NCBI RefSeq assembly: GCF_903181435.1
Contig: NZ_CAEUHO010000004.1
Location: 682,001 to 746,000 of the forward strand
DNA: 64,000 nucleotides
Direction: 5' to 3'
Source: Bacteroides acidifaciens
GTDB lineage: Bacteria; Bacteroidota; Bacteroidia; Bacteroidales; Bacteroidaceae
The notes under the pieces are model-generated. The model worked only from the letters and a program-made list of their open reading frames with translations. It did not search any database and was not told where the DNA came from. Every line of letters starts with the position of its first letter. Position 1 is the first letter of the stretch. Position numbers and translations under genes: made by a program. Of the stretch, positions 1 to 7,178 are shown one piece after another.

Positions 1-1
1 G

Positions 2-112
2 TTGGAGCCTGCCGGTGAAGAGGCTAGACCGGATTATATGCGCAGACTTCGTGTGGACTTCAAAAGCAAGGAGTGTCCTGTAGTGACTTGTACAGGAATG
101 GAATCTATCTAA
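2..112 (+). CDS. C-terminal 36 residues of an unrecognised protein (5' end outside window)
   Basis: An open frame enters from the left edge and stops with TAA at 110-112. The visible tail is basic then mixed (contains PDYMRRLRVDFKSKECPV) and matches no family I can name. It is followed by a perfect 11-bp hairpin, which fits the end of a transcription unit. The codon use looks like the neighbouring chromosomal genes, and the gene lies outside the integrated element that begins near 287. Function unknown; the frame itself is reasonably secure because the hairpin sits where a terminator would be expected. Confidence 0.5.
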   Translation: MEPAGEEARPDYMRRLRVDFKSKECPVVTCTGMESI

Positions 113-180
113 GGTCGTTTGAGATATGCATTTAAAATGAAAACAATGCAAGCGTATATATCCACAGTTAACCCCGAATA

Positions 181-206
181 ATGATGAAAAGGAAGCTTTT
201 CATCAT
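181..206 (+). terminator. Perfect 11-bp hairpin after the left-edge gene
   Basis: ATGATGAAAAG and CTTTTCATCAT pair perfectly around a 4-nt loop, 69 nt after the stop of the partial gene. There is no strong T-run, so it may be a weak terminator or an mRNA 3'-end stabiliser. Confidence 0.5.
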
Positions 207-286
207 ATCTTTAAACGCAATTCTTCCGTTTCTATTTTCCTTTTATTCAAACCATGAAATTAAAACTTCTGACTAATTTTGCGCAA

Positions 287-301
287 TAGTTTCAAATAAA
301 A
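287..301 (+). repeat. attL candidate (15-bp direct repeat)
   Basis: TAGTTTCAAATAAAA, identical to 5231-5245. It lies 115 nt before the integrase start codon, the usual place for an attachment site in integrase-borne elements. Confidence 0.65.
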
Positions 302-369
302 ATACAACCGATTTCAGGAGAGGGTTATAGGAACTATCTGTTGTTAGTTCTTTAGTGGAAAAGGCTTTG

Positions 370-416
370 TTAAGAACAGAATTTAAGTACCACTTTAAAG
401 AACCGTTTTTAAGAAC
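370..416 (+). promoter_or_regulatory. Repeated TTAAGAAC motifs before the integrase (possible arm sites)
   Basis: TTAAGAAC occurs exactly at 370-377 and 409-416, with a near copy (TTTAAAGAACC) between them; inverted near copies (GTTCTTTA at 5164, TTCTTAA at 5201) lie near the other end of the element. Short repeats close to both ends are what integrase arm-binding sites look like. They could also be integrase autoregulation operators. Confidence 0.35.
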
Positions 417-1970
417 ATGGAAGTATTACAGCAGCATTTTTTCGATTTAAGTTTGAATTACAATTTACGCAATCCCAAGAGTAAAAGACCTACCATTGTA
501 TATGCAGTGTTTCGTATTTCAGGGAAACAGTATAAGATTAACATCGGTGCAAAGGTTTATCCCAATCAATGGGATAGCCGTTTGCAGATGCCGATTATAC
601 ACAATATTTCTAATCTTGATGTTGATAATAACAGAATTGTTCTAGCACAAATTAACCAAACAAGGTTGGCATTTGATAACGTCAGGTCGTATATTTGCAA
701 TAATCCGCATGAATTGGAGTATCCGAAGCGGTGTTTAGAGATTATCAAACAGAATTTTAATTTAAAACCTTATACTATGAAGAATAGGGATTCAATAACT
801 CAATGGCTCATGGGGTACATTGAGGCAAATAAACGTGGTAATACATTAGTGAAAGAATTACAGAATGTAAACTTCTTAAGGCGATTTTTCAAAGAACATA
901 GTCAGTACCAAGATGACTTTACCCAAATTAGTTTTGAGATGATAAATGATGCTTTCCGTTATATGGAACAGATGAAGCAGCCTAACGGGAAGCAGTATGC
1001 AGTATCAACGATACGTGAGGCGCAAAAGAAACTTAAGGCGGCTTTAAAGGTTGCTGCGGGTAGAGAGTTCCGTAAATTTAATTGGCAGGCAACAGAAATT
1101 GATGAGGTGCAAATCACGAAAAACCTTATACCTAAACCTGAACGGGGTGCAAAGAATGCTCCCCTTACTGCTGACGAGGTTGCAAAACTACGGGAATACG
1201 AGTGTGGTGGTAGCAGTAAAGTGGCAAGGGATTTATTTTTAATTCAATGTTATACAGGGCAGCGTAAATCAGACTTAATGCAGTTATTGGATAGTAAGAA
1301 TATAGATTGGAGTAAGGGTATTATTACAGTCAATAAGCAGACTAAAGGCAAATGTGCAGCGTATATTCCGATAAAAGATACATTATTGGTAAATCTAATA
1401 AAAAATTATGAGGGACAACTTCAACGATTACCTGTAAAATATAATGATAATTTGCGGAAAGTGGCTAAAAATGCAGGATTGACACGAGTAGTTGAATATA
1501 CGGAGCAGAGAGGGAAGATTGTCGAAGAACATAAAGGACATATCCATGAATTGATACATAATCATTTAGGGAGACATACTTTTATAAGCCGAATGGCAGA
1601 AGCAGGAGCACGTAAAGACGAAATAAAGTCTATTACGGGGCATACTTGCGACAGTACAGTTGATGATATATACACGCACATAGACCAACTGAAAGCAGCC
1701 CAAAAGGGGGCAGAACATCAAAGGGGATTGTATGATACTAAAGGAAATGATACGGTTTCTTTCCCACAACAAGCGGCATCTAATAATGGAGTAGTGGATA
1801 GTGGCATATTAGATACTGTTGTTGATTTAAAAATTAAATGTCGGGATTTGCAACGAGAAAAGCAGGAACTTGCTTCAATAATTGCTCGCCAAGAATACGA
1901 AGATGCCATAGAAGAGATTGCATGGCTTCCCCCCACCGAAGAAGATTTTGTTATACACCCTGTTGGGTAG
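417..1970 (+). CDS. Tyrosine recombinase / integrase
   Basis: The 517-residue protein has the layout of Bacteroides element integrases: an N-terminal arm-binding beta domain (about 10-100), a SAM-like core-binding domain (about 125-225) and a C-terminal catalytic domain (about 245-430). The catalytic set is visible: Arg283 (in GQRKSD), His383 and Arg386 (HLGRH), His409 (TGH) and the nucleophile Tyr419 (DDIYTH). A further 90 residues, partly coiled-coil-like and acidic, follow the catalytic domain, which makes it longer than the common 400-residue form. It sits next to the left 15-bp direct repeat, so its expected job is integration and excision of this element at that sequence. ATG at 417 is the first in-frame start that gives a whole arm domain. 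Confidence 0.93.
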   Translation: MEVLQQHFFDLSLNYNLRNPKSKRPTIVYAVFRISGKQYKINIGAKVYPNQWDSRLQMPIIHNISNLDVDNNRIVLAQINQTRLAFDNVRSYICNNPHELEYPKRCLEIIKQNFNLKPYTMKNRDSITQWLMGYIEANKRGNTLVKELQNVNFLRRFFKEHSQYQDDFTQISFEMINDAFRYMEQMKQPNGKQYAVSTIREAQKKLKAALKVAAGREFRKFNWQATEIDEVQITKNLIPKPERGAKNAPLTADEVAKLREYECGGSSKVARDLFLIQCYTGQRKSDLMQLLDSKNIDWSKGIITVNKQTKGKCAAYIPIKDTLLVNLIKNYEGQLQRLPVKYNDNLRKVAKNAGLTRVVEYTEQRGKIVEEHKGHIHELIHNHLGRHTFISRMAEAGARKDEIKSITGHTCDSTVDDIYTHIDQLKAAQKGAEHQRGLYDTKGNDTVSFPQQAASNNGVVDSGILDTVVDLKIKCRDLQREKQELASIIARQEYEDAIEEIAWLPPTEEDFVIHPVG

Positions 1971-2251
1971 GTGTATCGTTGCCGAATTTGTGTGAAAATA
2001 TATAATTGTGAAATTACGGGTAGAAGTACTTGTAGGGGGCTTTTTGTGTTTTGGAACTACTCAAAGTCAGATGAATTTGCGCAAGTATGGTATTTAGTGT
2101 ATCCCCGCTCTTAGAATTGACGTATGTTTCAACCTATCTACTCCATAGCCGTTAGAAAAACATCTCGGATAATTTTTTTTCTGATTTTTTTTGAGCTAAA
2201 TATTGAACTTAGCTACTATTCTGACTACTTATATATAAACCAATATTTAGT

Positions 2252-2446
2252 ATGACAGAAGAAACAAAGAAAAAAATCAGTGTGCGTTTAAAAGGACGCA
2301 AAAAACTTGCAAATCATTGCAAGCACATATCCCAATCCTTGCAAGGATTGAAAAAGACAAAAGAGCATAAGGAACATTTAAGTGCCTCACTAAAGGCATT
2401 CCACAATAATAATAAAACAAAAGAAGAAAGAAATGAGAAAGAATAA
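2252..2446 (+). CDS. Small NUMOD3-like DNA-binding peptide
   Basis: This 64-residue, very basic protein consists almost entirely of two or three copies of a motif of the type TEETKKKISVRLKGRKK and KEHLSASLKAF. That pattern is the NUMOD3 module normally found as a DNA-binding repeat in GIY-YIG and HNH homing endonucleases. No nuclease domain is attached, which is unusual. It overlaps the start of the following replication-initiator-like gene by 14 nt, suggesting translational coupling and a shared role such as origin recognition or control of copy number. That role is inference. The alternative is a decayed remnant of a homing endonuclease, but the frame is open and intact from a good ATG. Confidence 0.6.
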   Translation: MTEETKKKISVRLKGRKKLANHCKHISQSLQGLKKTKEHKEHLSASLKAFHNNNKTKEERNEKE

Positions 2447-3341
2447 GAGTGTAATTAGTGTTGATAAGCTAACACTATGCTATAAAGCCACAAGAGAACT
2501 TGTGGACAGATTGAATGAATATAATGAGTTGATAGATGGAGATGATTGTTTCAGATTGGTACGTGTTCCAAGCGATGAAGCACTATTTGCCAACTGTTTC
2601 CATGTGATGATAAAGTTTTCTTTCGGCAATGCCGGAGGCATTGTCGAAAAAAAACTTGCTACATTGAAAACAAAATTGCGTAGCATGGATGATAGTAAGG
2701 TTAACTATGTGTGGTTGTATCTTGAAAATTGGGTCTTCTATGAAGTTTTTGGTGTCTATGATGGCAGTAAATGTAATTGGTTGAGCAGCGTTGATTACAT
2801 TGTAGACGAATTGGGTCTGCGCTTCAACAATATAACTGACTTGCATATTTCTTTAGATACAAATATTAATTTTGCAAAGAGGATAAAGCATGCACAATTT
2901 AGTGATGATTATAAAGTAATACTGAATGGCACTTTACGCTCCAATAAGAAAGAAATATTGGGTGAGATTTTGCATATACAAACAGGCGACCAATGCCGAT
3001 TGAGAACTTTGACTATCTATGTTAACCCTAAGAAACAGGATGGATTATCATTAAAAATATACGATAAAAAAAAGGAATTAGAAAAATCACATAAAAGCTA
3101 TATTCCAAAATGGCATGGATTGAAAGATAAAAATTATCGGGTAGAATTGACGGTTAAGAATGAACATCTGAAAGAGTTTTATCAATGGAAAAACGAAACA
3201 TTTCCCAATGAATTGCTAATGGCTACATTAGCGTCACAATCACAAAGTCAAGATTTGCTTTTTGATATGCTTTATTATTTTTCCAATAGATTACTACGTT
3301 TTTCTTATAATGGAAAAGGCATTTCAATTTTCCAACTCTGA
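2433..3341 (+). CDS. Replication-initiator-like protein (Rep_trans-type, tentative)
   Basis: The 302-residue protein has no close match I can name with certainty. Its C-terminal half contains a basic stretch of the form SLKIYDKKKELEKSH followed by YRVELTVKNEHLKEF, which resembles the catalytic region (lYdKxxE, Tyr plus following Glu) of rolling-circle initiators of the Rep_trans family carried by small plasmids and filamentous phage. Tyr at the YDKKKE site would be the candidate nicking residue. It overlaps the NUMOD3-like peptide and is followed by a strong hairpin. In an element with an integrase and no other replication gene, an initiator is the likeliest role. Confidence is moderate for the gene and low to moderate for the function. 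Confidence 0.5.
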   Translation: MRKNKSVISVDKLTLCYKATRELVDRLNEYNELIDGDDCFRLVRVPSDEALFANCFHVMIKFSFGNAGGIVEKKLATLKTKLRSMDDSKVNYVWLYLENWVFYEVFGVYDGSKCNWLSSVDYIVDELGLRFNNITDLHISLDTNINFAKRIKHAQFSDDYKVILNGTLRSNKKEILGEILHIQTGDQCRLRTLTIYVNPKKQDGLSLKIYDKKKELEKSHKSYIPKWHGLKDKNYRVELTVKNEHLKEFYQWKNETFPNELLMATLASQSQSQDLLFDMLYYFSNRLLRFSYNGKGISIFQL

Positions 3342-3345
3342 TATT

Positions 3346-3400
3346 AAGGTTGCTTTTAGTGGGGGTATTAGCAAAGCCCCCTGCGAAAGCAGCCTTTCTT
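3346..3400 (+). terminator. Nested hairpin terminator after the Rep-like gene
   Basis: AAGGTTGCTTT (3346-3356) pairs with AAAGCAGCCTT (3386-3396) with one G-U pair, and an inner GGGGG/CCCCC stem (3361-3365 with 3377-3381) lies within. A TTTCTTG tail follows. Confidence 0.65.
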
Positions 3401-3462
3401 GTTTTAATTAATTATAGATTAAAGTTTTATATGGTACAAAATGTGTGGCATAATATCTTTAT

Positions 3463-3557
3463 GTATTCAAAATGGAAGTGTATTCAAATAAATCTATAAT
3501 GCGATAAAAAGAATACTATGTATTGTGTTCAATTTAGTCTTTGAATAATTTGAATAC
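3463..3557. repeat. Cluster of GTATTCAAA motifs upstream of the serine recombinase
   Basis: GTATTCAAA occurs at 3463-3471 and 3480-3488 and inverted (TTTGAATAC) at 3549-3557, with a degenerate copy GTGTTCAAT at 3525-3533. The group sits immediately upstream of the recombinase promoter. It could be the recombinase's crossover or accessory site, or an operator. The inverted copy overlaps the -33 box. Confidence 0.4.
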
Positions 3558-3580
3558 AATAAAGAAAAGAACTATCTTTG
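3549..3580 (+). promoter_or_regulatory. Bacteroides-type promoter of the serine recombinase gene
   Basis: TTTG at 3549-3552 and TATCTTTG at 3573-3580 are separated by 20 nt, an exact fit to the Bacteroides -33/-7 consensus. The start codon is 23 nt downstream. Confidence 0.7.
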
Positions 3581-3603
3581 TGGTATAATTAATAAGTAAG
3601 AAT

Positions 3604-4233
3604 ATGAGAGCAGTAATATACGCACGAGTTAGCAGCATTAATGATAGGCAGTCAACAGACCGCCAAGTTATAGACCTTCAAAAATATGCGGAACAGAATA
3701 ATTATGAAGTAGCTCAAGTTTTTGAAGAACATATCAGCGGAGCAAAGCGAAATGAAGACCGTCTCATTTTATGTGAGTGCTTAGATTATTGTATCTCTAA
3801 CAAGATAGATATTCTTCTTATCAGTGAATTAAGCCGTCTAGGTCGTAATGTTGATGAAGTCTTAGCTAATGTGAAGCGTTGTAAGGATAACACCCTTAAT
3901 ATCTACTTTCAAAAAGAAAACCTTTCGATTTTTCAAGCGGATGGTACTAAGAACCCTTTTCTTAATATTTTTATTTCGGTATTAGGCACATGTGCTGAGA
4001 TGGAAAGAGATAATATCAAGTTTCGTCTAAATAGTGGACGGCAACAATACATTGCTAAAGGTGGGCAGCTTGGACGGAGAGCAGGCAGTACGAAAAGTTT
4101 AGACAAAAAGAAAGAAGAGTATAAAGAGGTGATTAAATTGCTTCGACAAAGCTTATCAGTGCGAAAGGTGGCGAAATTGACTGGTGTGTCAGTCTCAACC
4201 GTTCAGCGTCTTAAAAAAGAGTTTGGATTATAA
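3604..4233 (+). CDS. Serine recombinase (resolvase/invertase family)
   Basis: A 209-residue small serine recombinase. The N-terminal catalytic domain starts with the signature YARVSS, giving nucleophile Ser10, and continues with the conserved ISELSRLGRN segment and the long E-helix region (about 100-140). A short C-terminal helix-turn-helix (about 165-205, with VRKVAKLTGVSVSTVQRL) completes the usual resolvase/invertase size. It probably resolves dimers of the element's circular form or inverts a small segment. The GTATTCAAA cluster upstream is the obvious site to test. It has its own promoter and a strong terminator. Confidence 0.92.
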   Translation: MRAVIYARVSSINDRQSTDRQVIDLQKYAEQNNYEVAQVFEEHISGAKRNEDRLILCECLDYCISNKIDILLISELSRLGRNVDEVLANVKRCKDNTLNIYFQKENLSIFQADGTKNPFLNIFISVLGTCAEMERDNIKFRLNSGRQQYIAKGGQLGRRAGSTKSLDKKKEEYKEVIKLLRQSLSVRKVAKLTGVSVSTVQRLKKEFGL

Positions 4234-4259
4234 AAAAAGTCTCCAAATGGAGACTTTTT
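4232..4259. terminator. Terminator between convergent serine recombinase and lipoprotein genes
   Basis: AGTCTCC (4238-4244) and GGAGACT (4249-4255) pair around AAAT, flanked by an A-run on the left and a T-run on the right. It would work in both directions. Confidence 0.85.
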
Positions 4260-4271
4260 GTGTTATACTAA

Positions 4272-4853
4272 TTAATCAGGAATGTATTGTATTGTTCCGT
4301 TGATTATTGTTTCAGCTTTTGCCTCATAGTTGGTAAAACTAAAGTTTTTAAGTTCAAGTGTTAAGTTTTTACCATTGATACTCTTTACGATTATGTCTCC
4401 GTTGGGCTTTGATGCGCCATAGGTTTCTTCATCACTCATGCTTCCTTCTAAAAAGTAAAATAGACGCTTTGTGGAAACAACTAAGTGAGTACCTGCTTTT
4501 AAGTCACTTATGTTTGTAAATTCTTTGATTTGATTACTTTCTGTGTCTTTGTATTGTTCAATGTGAAATTGAAAATAATATCCCGTTAAATCATCTTTAT
4601 CCTCTGAAAATACGGCTCTAAAAGTAATTTCGTTACTCGGAGCAATTGAACTCGCTGAATAGTCCATGTAATCGGCTCTGATAACATGATAGTTGTTGAT
4701 TGTACCCGTAGCGGCATGTTTTACAGACACCATGCTGCCATTATTACCTCCCTCTGCGTCATCATCGCTACTACAAGCTGTAAATGTCAGTGCAATAAGG
4801 GCTGCAATAGCCATAAATGACATTTGAACCACATCAATAAATTTCTTTTTCAT
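4272..4853 (-). CDS. Small exported lipoprotein of unknown function
   Basis: A 193-residue protein with a lipoprotein signal peptide: basic N-terminus, hydrophobic core, lipobox FTAC with Cys27, then CSSDDDAEGG, a Ser-Asp run of the kind that directs Bacteroides lipoproteins towards the outer surface. The mature part looks beta-rich and has no catalytic motif I recognise. The signal-peptide region closely resembles that of many small Bacteroides lipoproteins carried on accessory elements. It is the only apparent cargo gene of the element, is convergent with the serine recombinase, and is preceded by a long structured leader with its own promoter. Confidence 0.8.
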   Translation of the reverse strand: MKKKFIDVVQMSFMAIAALIALTFTACSSDDDAEGGNNGSMVSVKHAATGTINNYHVIRADYMDYSASSIAPSNEITFRAVFSEDKDDLTGYYFQFHIEQYKDTESNQIKEFTNISDLKAGTHLVVSTKRLFYFLEGSMSDEETYGASKPNGDIIVKSINGKNLTLELKNFSFTNYEAKAETIINGTIQYIPD

Positions 4854-4909
4854 ATAAAATAAGATTTTGTGTGTTCGACAGACCCAACCGAACGATTAAT
4901 ATAAAAAGA

Positions 4910-5077
4910 AAGAGCGCAGGCACTGTTAATATATCGGTATCAAGCATCGCCAAACGCTTCACTGCAATATACAACAATAGCCCACGCTCCATATAGGTGC
5001 GTGAGCATTTAGTTGTAATCCTTGCAGTTTTTTAGAAATTGGCGATTTCGATACCAAGGATTATACTAAACGCTCTT
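4910..5077 (-). ncRNA. Long nested stem structure in the lipoprotein leader (candidate structured RNA)
   Basis: Six complementary pairs are perfectly nested: 4910-4916 with 5071-5077, 4936-4941 with 5050-5055, 4946-4953 with 5039-5046, 4961-4967 with 5022-5028, 4971-4975 with 5012-5016 and 4983-4987 with 4999-5003. A minus-strand TACCTTTG box just upstream would transcribe all of it, giving a leader of about 240 nt before the lipoprotein start at 4853. It does not match a riboswitch class I know. It could be a cis-regulatory leader, an independent RNA, or a DNA hairpin used in mobilisation or replication. Confidence 0.5.
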
Positions 5078-5099
5078 ACGTTATTTTAAAATGTCGGCA

Positions 5100-5107
5100 C
5101 AAAGGTA
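5100..5107 (-). promoter_or_regulatory. Minus-strand -7 box (TACCTTTG) for the structured leader and lipoprotein
   Basis: CAAAGGTA on the plus strand reads TACCTTTG on the minus strand. It matches the Bacteroides -7 box, though no clear -33 TTTG is found at the ideal distance. Confidence 0.5.
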
Positions 5108-5230
5108 CAAATAAAAGTTTTATTCATTTTATTATTGTTAGGAAAAAGTTCTATATTTGCGATGTTCTTTATGGAGTAATAACCGCTTTTAATAACCCTT
5201 TTCTTAAATAATTAATTCTCAACATAGAAT

Positions 5231-5245
5231 TAGTTTCAAATAAAA
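5231..5245 (+). repeat. attR candidate (15-bp direct repeat)
   Basis: Exact copy of 287-301, placed 4 nt before the -7 box of the acyl-CoA synthetase gene. Joining the left flank to this repeat would restore the pre-insertion sequence. Confidence 0.65.
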
Positions 5246-5249
5246 CCAA

Positions 5250-5257
5250 TACCTTTG
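5250..5257 (+). promoter_or_regulatory. -7 box (TACCTTTG) of the acyl-CoA synthetase gene
   Basis: TACCTTTG lies 25 nt before the ATG at 5283. The -33 region now falls within the direct repeat and the end of the inserted element, so upstream control may have changed on insertion. A second TATATTTG box at 5152-5159 inside the element could also read out. Confidence 0.6.
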
Positions 5258-5282
5258 TGCCATATTTATTAATACAAAGAGT

Positions 5283-7094
5283 ATGACTTATCATCATTTA
5301 TCTGTCTTAGTCCATCGTCAGGCTGAAAAATATGGCAACAAGGTAGCTCTGAGATATCGCGACTATGAGACAGCACAATGGATTCCGATTACCTGGAATC
5401 AGTTCTCCGGAACGGTGAGACAGGCGGCCAACGCACTTGTGGCACTAGGAGTAGAGGAACAAGAAAATATCGGAATCTTTTCGCAGAATAAACCTGAATG
5501 GTTTTATGTAGACTTTGGAGCATTTGCTAATCGGGCTGTTACTATTCCGTTCTATGCAACCAGTTCTCCGGCGCAAGCACAATATATTATCAATGATGCA
5601 CAAATACGTTATCTTTTTGTAGGTGAGCAATTCCAGTATGATGCTGCTTTCAGTATCTTCGGTTTTTGTACTTCCCTGCAACAACTGATTATCTTTGACC
5701 GTTCGGTGATGAAGGATCCTCGTGACGTATCCTCTATCTATTTTGACGAATTTATGGCGATGGGAGAGGGACTGCCTCACAATGATACGGTAGAAGAGCG
5801 TACCGAACGGGCTTCATACGATGATTTGGCAAACATTCTCTATACATCCGGCACAACGGGTGAACCGAAGGGCGTCATGCTTCATCATTCCTGTTATCTG
5901 GAACAGTTTCAAACACACGATGACCGTTTGACAACGATGTCGGATAAGGATGTGTCTATGAATTTCCTCCCCTTGACACACGTGTTTGAGAAAGCATGGT
6001 GTTATTTTTGTATTCATAAAGGAGTGCAGATTTGTATCAATCTCCGTCCGGCGGATATTCAGACAACGATTAAGGAAATTCGTCCGACGCTGATGTGTAG
6101 TGTTCCCCGTTTCTGGGAGAAAGTGTATGCAGGCGTACAGGAGAAAATAAACGAAACAACAGGGTTGAAGAAAGCACTGATGCTTGATGCTATCCGGGTA
6201 GGTAAAATCCATAATCTGGATTATCTGCGTTTGGGTAAGACTCCTCCGGTGATGAATCAACTGAAATATAAATTCTACGAAAAGACCATCTACGCTCTAC
6301 TGAAGAAAACAATTGGTATTGAGAATGGTAACTTTTTCCCGACTGCCGGTGCTGCCGTACCTGATGAAATCAATGAATTCGTCCATTCGGTAGGAATCAA
6401 TATGGTGGTAGGATATGGGTTGACAGAATCTACGGCTACTGTATCCTGTACGTTGCCCGTAGGCTATGACATCGGTTCGGTAGGTGTCGTATTACCCGGA
6501 ATTGAAGTGAAGATAGGTGAGGATAATGAAATCCTGCTTCGCGGTAAGACTATTACAAAAGGATATTATAAGAAAGCGGAAGCTACGGCTGCTGCCATTG
6601 ATTCCGACGGATGGTTTCACACGGGGGATGCGGGTTACTTCAAGAATGGTCAGCTTTTCCTGACGGAACGTATCAAGGATTTGTTCAAGACTTCGAATGG
6701 CAAGTATATTGCTCCGCAGGCTTTGGAAACGAAACTGGTCATCGACCGGTATATCGACCAGATTGCCATTATTGCCGATCAGCGTAAGTTTGTCTCCGCT
6801 CTGATTGTTCCTGTATATGGATATGTGAAAGAGTATGCAAAGGAGAAAGGTATCGAATACAAAGATATGGCTGATTTGTTGCAGCATCCTAAGATTGTAG
6901 GTTTGTTCCGTGCGCGGATAGAGACCTTGCAACAGCAGTTTGCGCATTACGAGCAAATCAAACGTTTCACTTTGCTTCCTGAACCATTCAGCATGGAACG
7001 TGGGGAACTGACTAATACGTTGAAGTTGAAGCGTTCGGTTGTTTCGGAAAATTATAAGGACTTGATTGAAAAGATGTATGAAGAAAACGCATAG
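5283..7094 (+). CDS. Long-chain fatty-acid-CoA ligase (AMP-forming)
   Basis: A 603-residue member of the ANL adenylating superfamily. The P-loop-like AMP-binding signature ILYTSGTTGEPKG is at about 185-197; later motifs are GYGLTES (substrate/ATP site) and DGWFHTGDAG with the following hinge RIKDLFKTSNGKYIAPQ, and a C-terminal lid ending near LKLKRS. These are typical of FadD/FAA-type long-chain acyl-CoA synthetases. It activates fatty acids with ATP and CoA, probably at the inner face of the cytoplasmic membrane, for phospholipid recycling or degradation. No signal peptide is present. It is followed after 84 nt by prfB on the same strand. Confidence 0.9.
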   Translation: MTYHHLSVLVHRQAEKYGNKVALRYRDYETAQWIPITWNQFSGTVRQAANALVALGVEEQENIGIFSQNKPEWFYVDFGAFANRAVTIPFYATSSPAQAQYIINDAQIRYLFVGEQFQYDAAFSIFGFCTSLQQLIIFDRSVMKDPRDVSSIYFDEFMAMGEGLPHNDTVEERTERASYDDLANILYTSGTTGEPKGVMLHHSCYLEQFQTHDDRLTTMSDKDVSMNFLPLTHVFEKAWCYFCIHKGVQICINLRPADIQTTIKEIRPTLMCSVPRFWEKVYAGVQEKINETTGLKKALMLDAIRVGKIHNLDYLRLGKTPPVMNQLKYKFYEKTIYALLKKTIGIENGNFFPTAGAAVPDEINEFVHSVGINMVVGYGLTESTATVSCTLPVGYDIGSVGVVLPGIEVKIGEDNEILLRGKTITKGYYKKAEATAAAIDSDGWFHTGDAGYFKNGQLFLTERIKDLFKTSNGKYIAPQALETKLVIDRYIDQIAIIADQRKFVSALIVPVYGYVKEYAKEKGIEYKDMADLLQHPKIVGLFRARIETLQQQFAHYEQIKRFTLLPEPFSMERGELTNTLKLKRSVVSENYKDLIEKMYEENA

Positions 7095-7178
7095 TCCGCT
7101 GTTTCTTTTTAGTAGCGGAATTTTGCTTATCTTTGTGCCCGATATCTGAAATCTGTAAATAATAAAATTGTAAATCAA

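Larger units (their letters stand above)
287..5245. mobile_element. Small integrated element with tyrosine integrase, Rep-like protein and serine recombinase
   Basis: The segment is bounded by identical 15-bp direct repeats (TAGTTTCAAATAAAA at 287-301 and 5231-5245). It holds, left to right, a tyrosine integrase next to the left repeat, a NUMOD3-like peptide, a replication-initiator-like protein, a small serine recombinase and, on the opposite strand, a lipoprotein gene. The two chromosomal genes outside the repeats have no relation to this cargo. The repeats are the natural candidates for attL and attR, with the 15 bp as crossover core. No relaxase, coupling protein or capsid gene is visible, so it would be an integrative plasmid-like element or satellite that depends on others for transfer. 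Noncoding 1971-2251 inside it is AT-rich and shows no gene. Confidence 0.7.

Noticed and set aside
2433..3341. Mobilisation relaxase (MobA-type) for the 3 kb protein
   Set aside because: The three-histidine metal motif of relaxases is not seen; a Rep-like reading fits the visible Tyr-Asp-Lys-Lys-Lys-Glu block better.
4910..5077. Known riboswitch or attC-type site
   Set aside because: The nested stems match no riboswitch core I know and there is no integron integrase or attC core motif. It is left as an unclassified structure.
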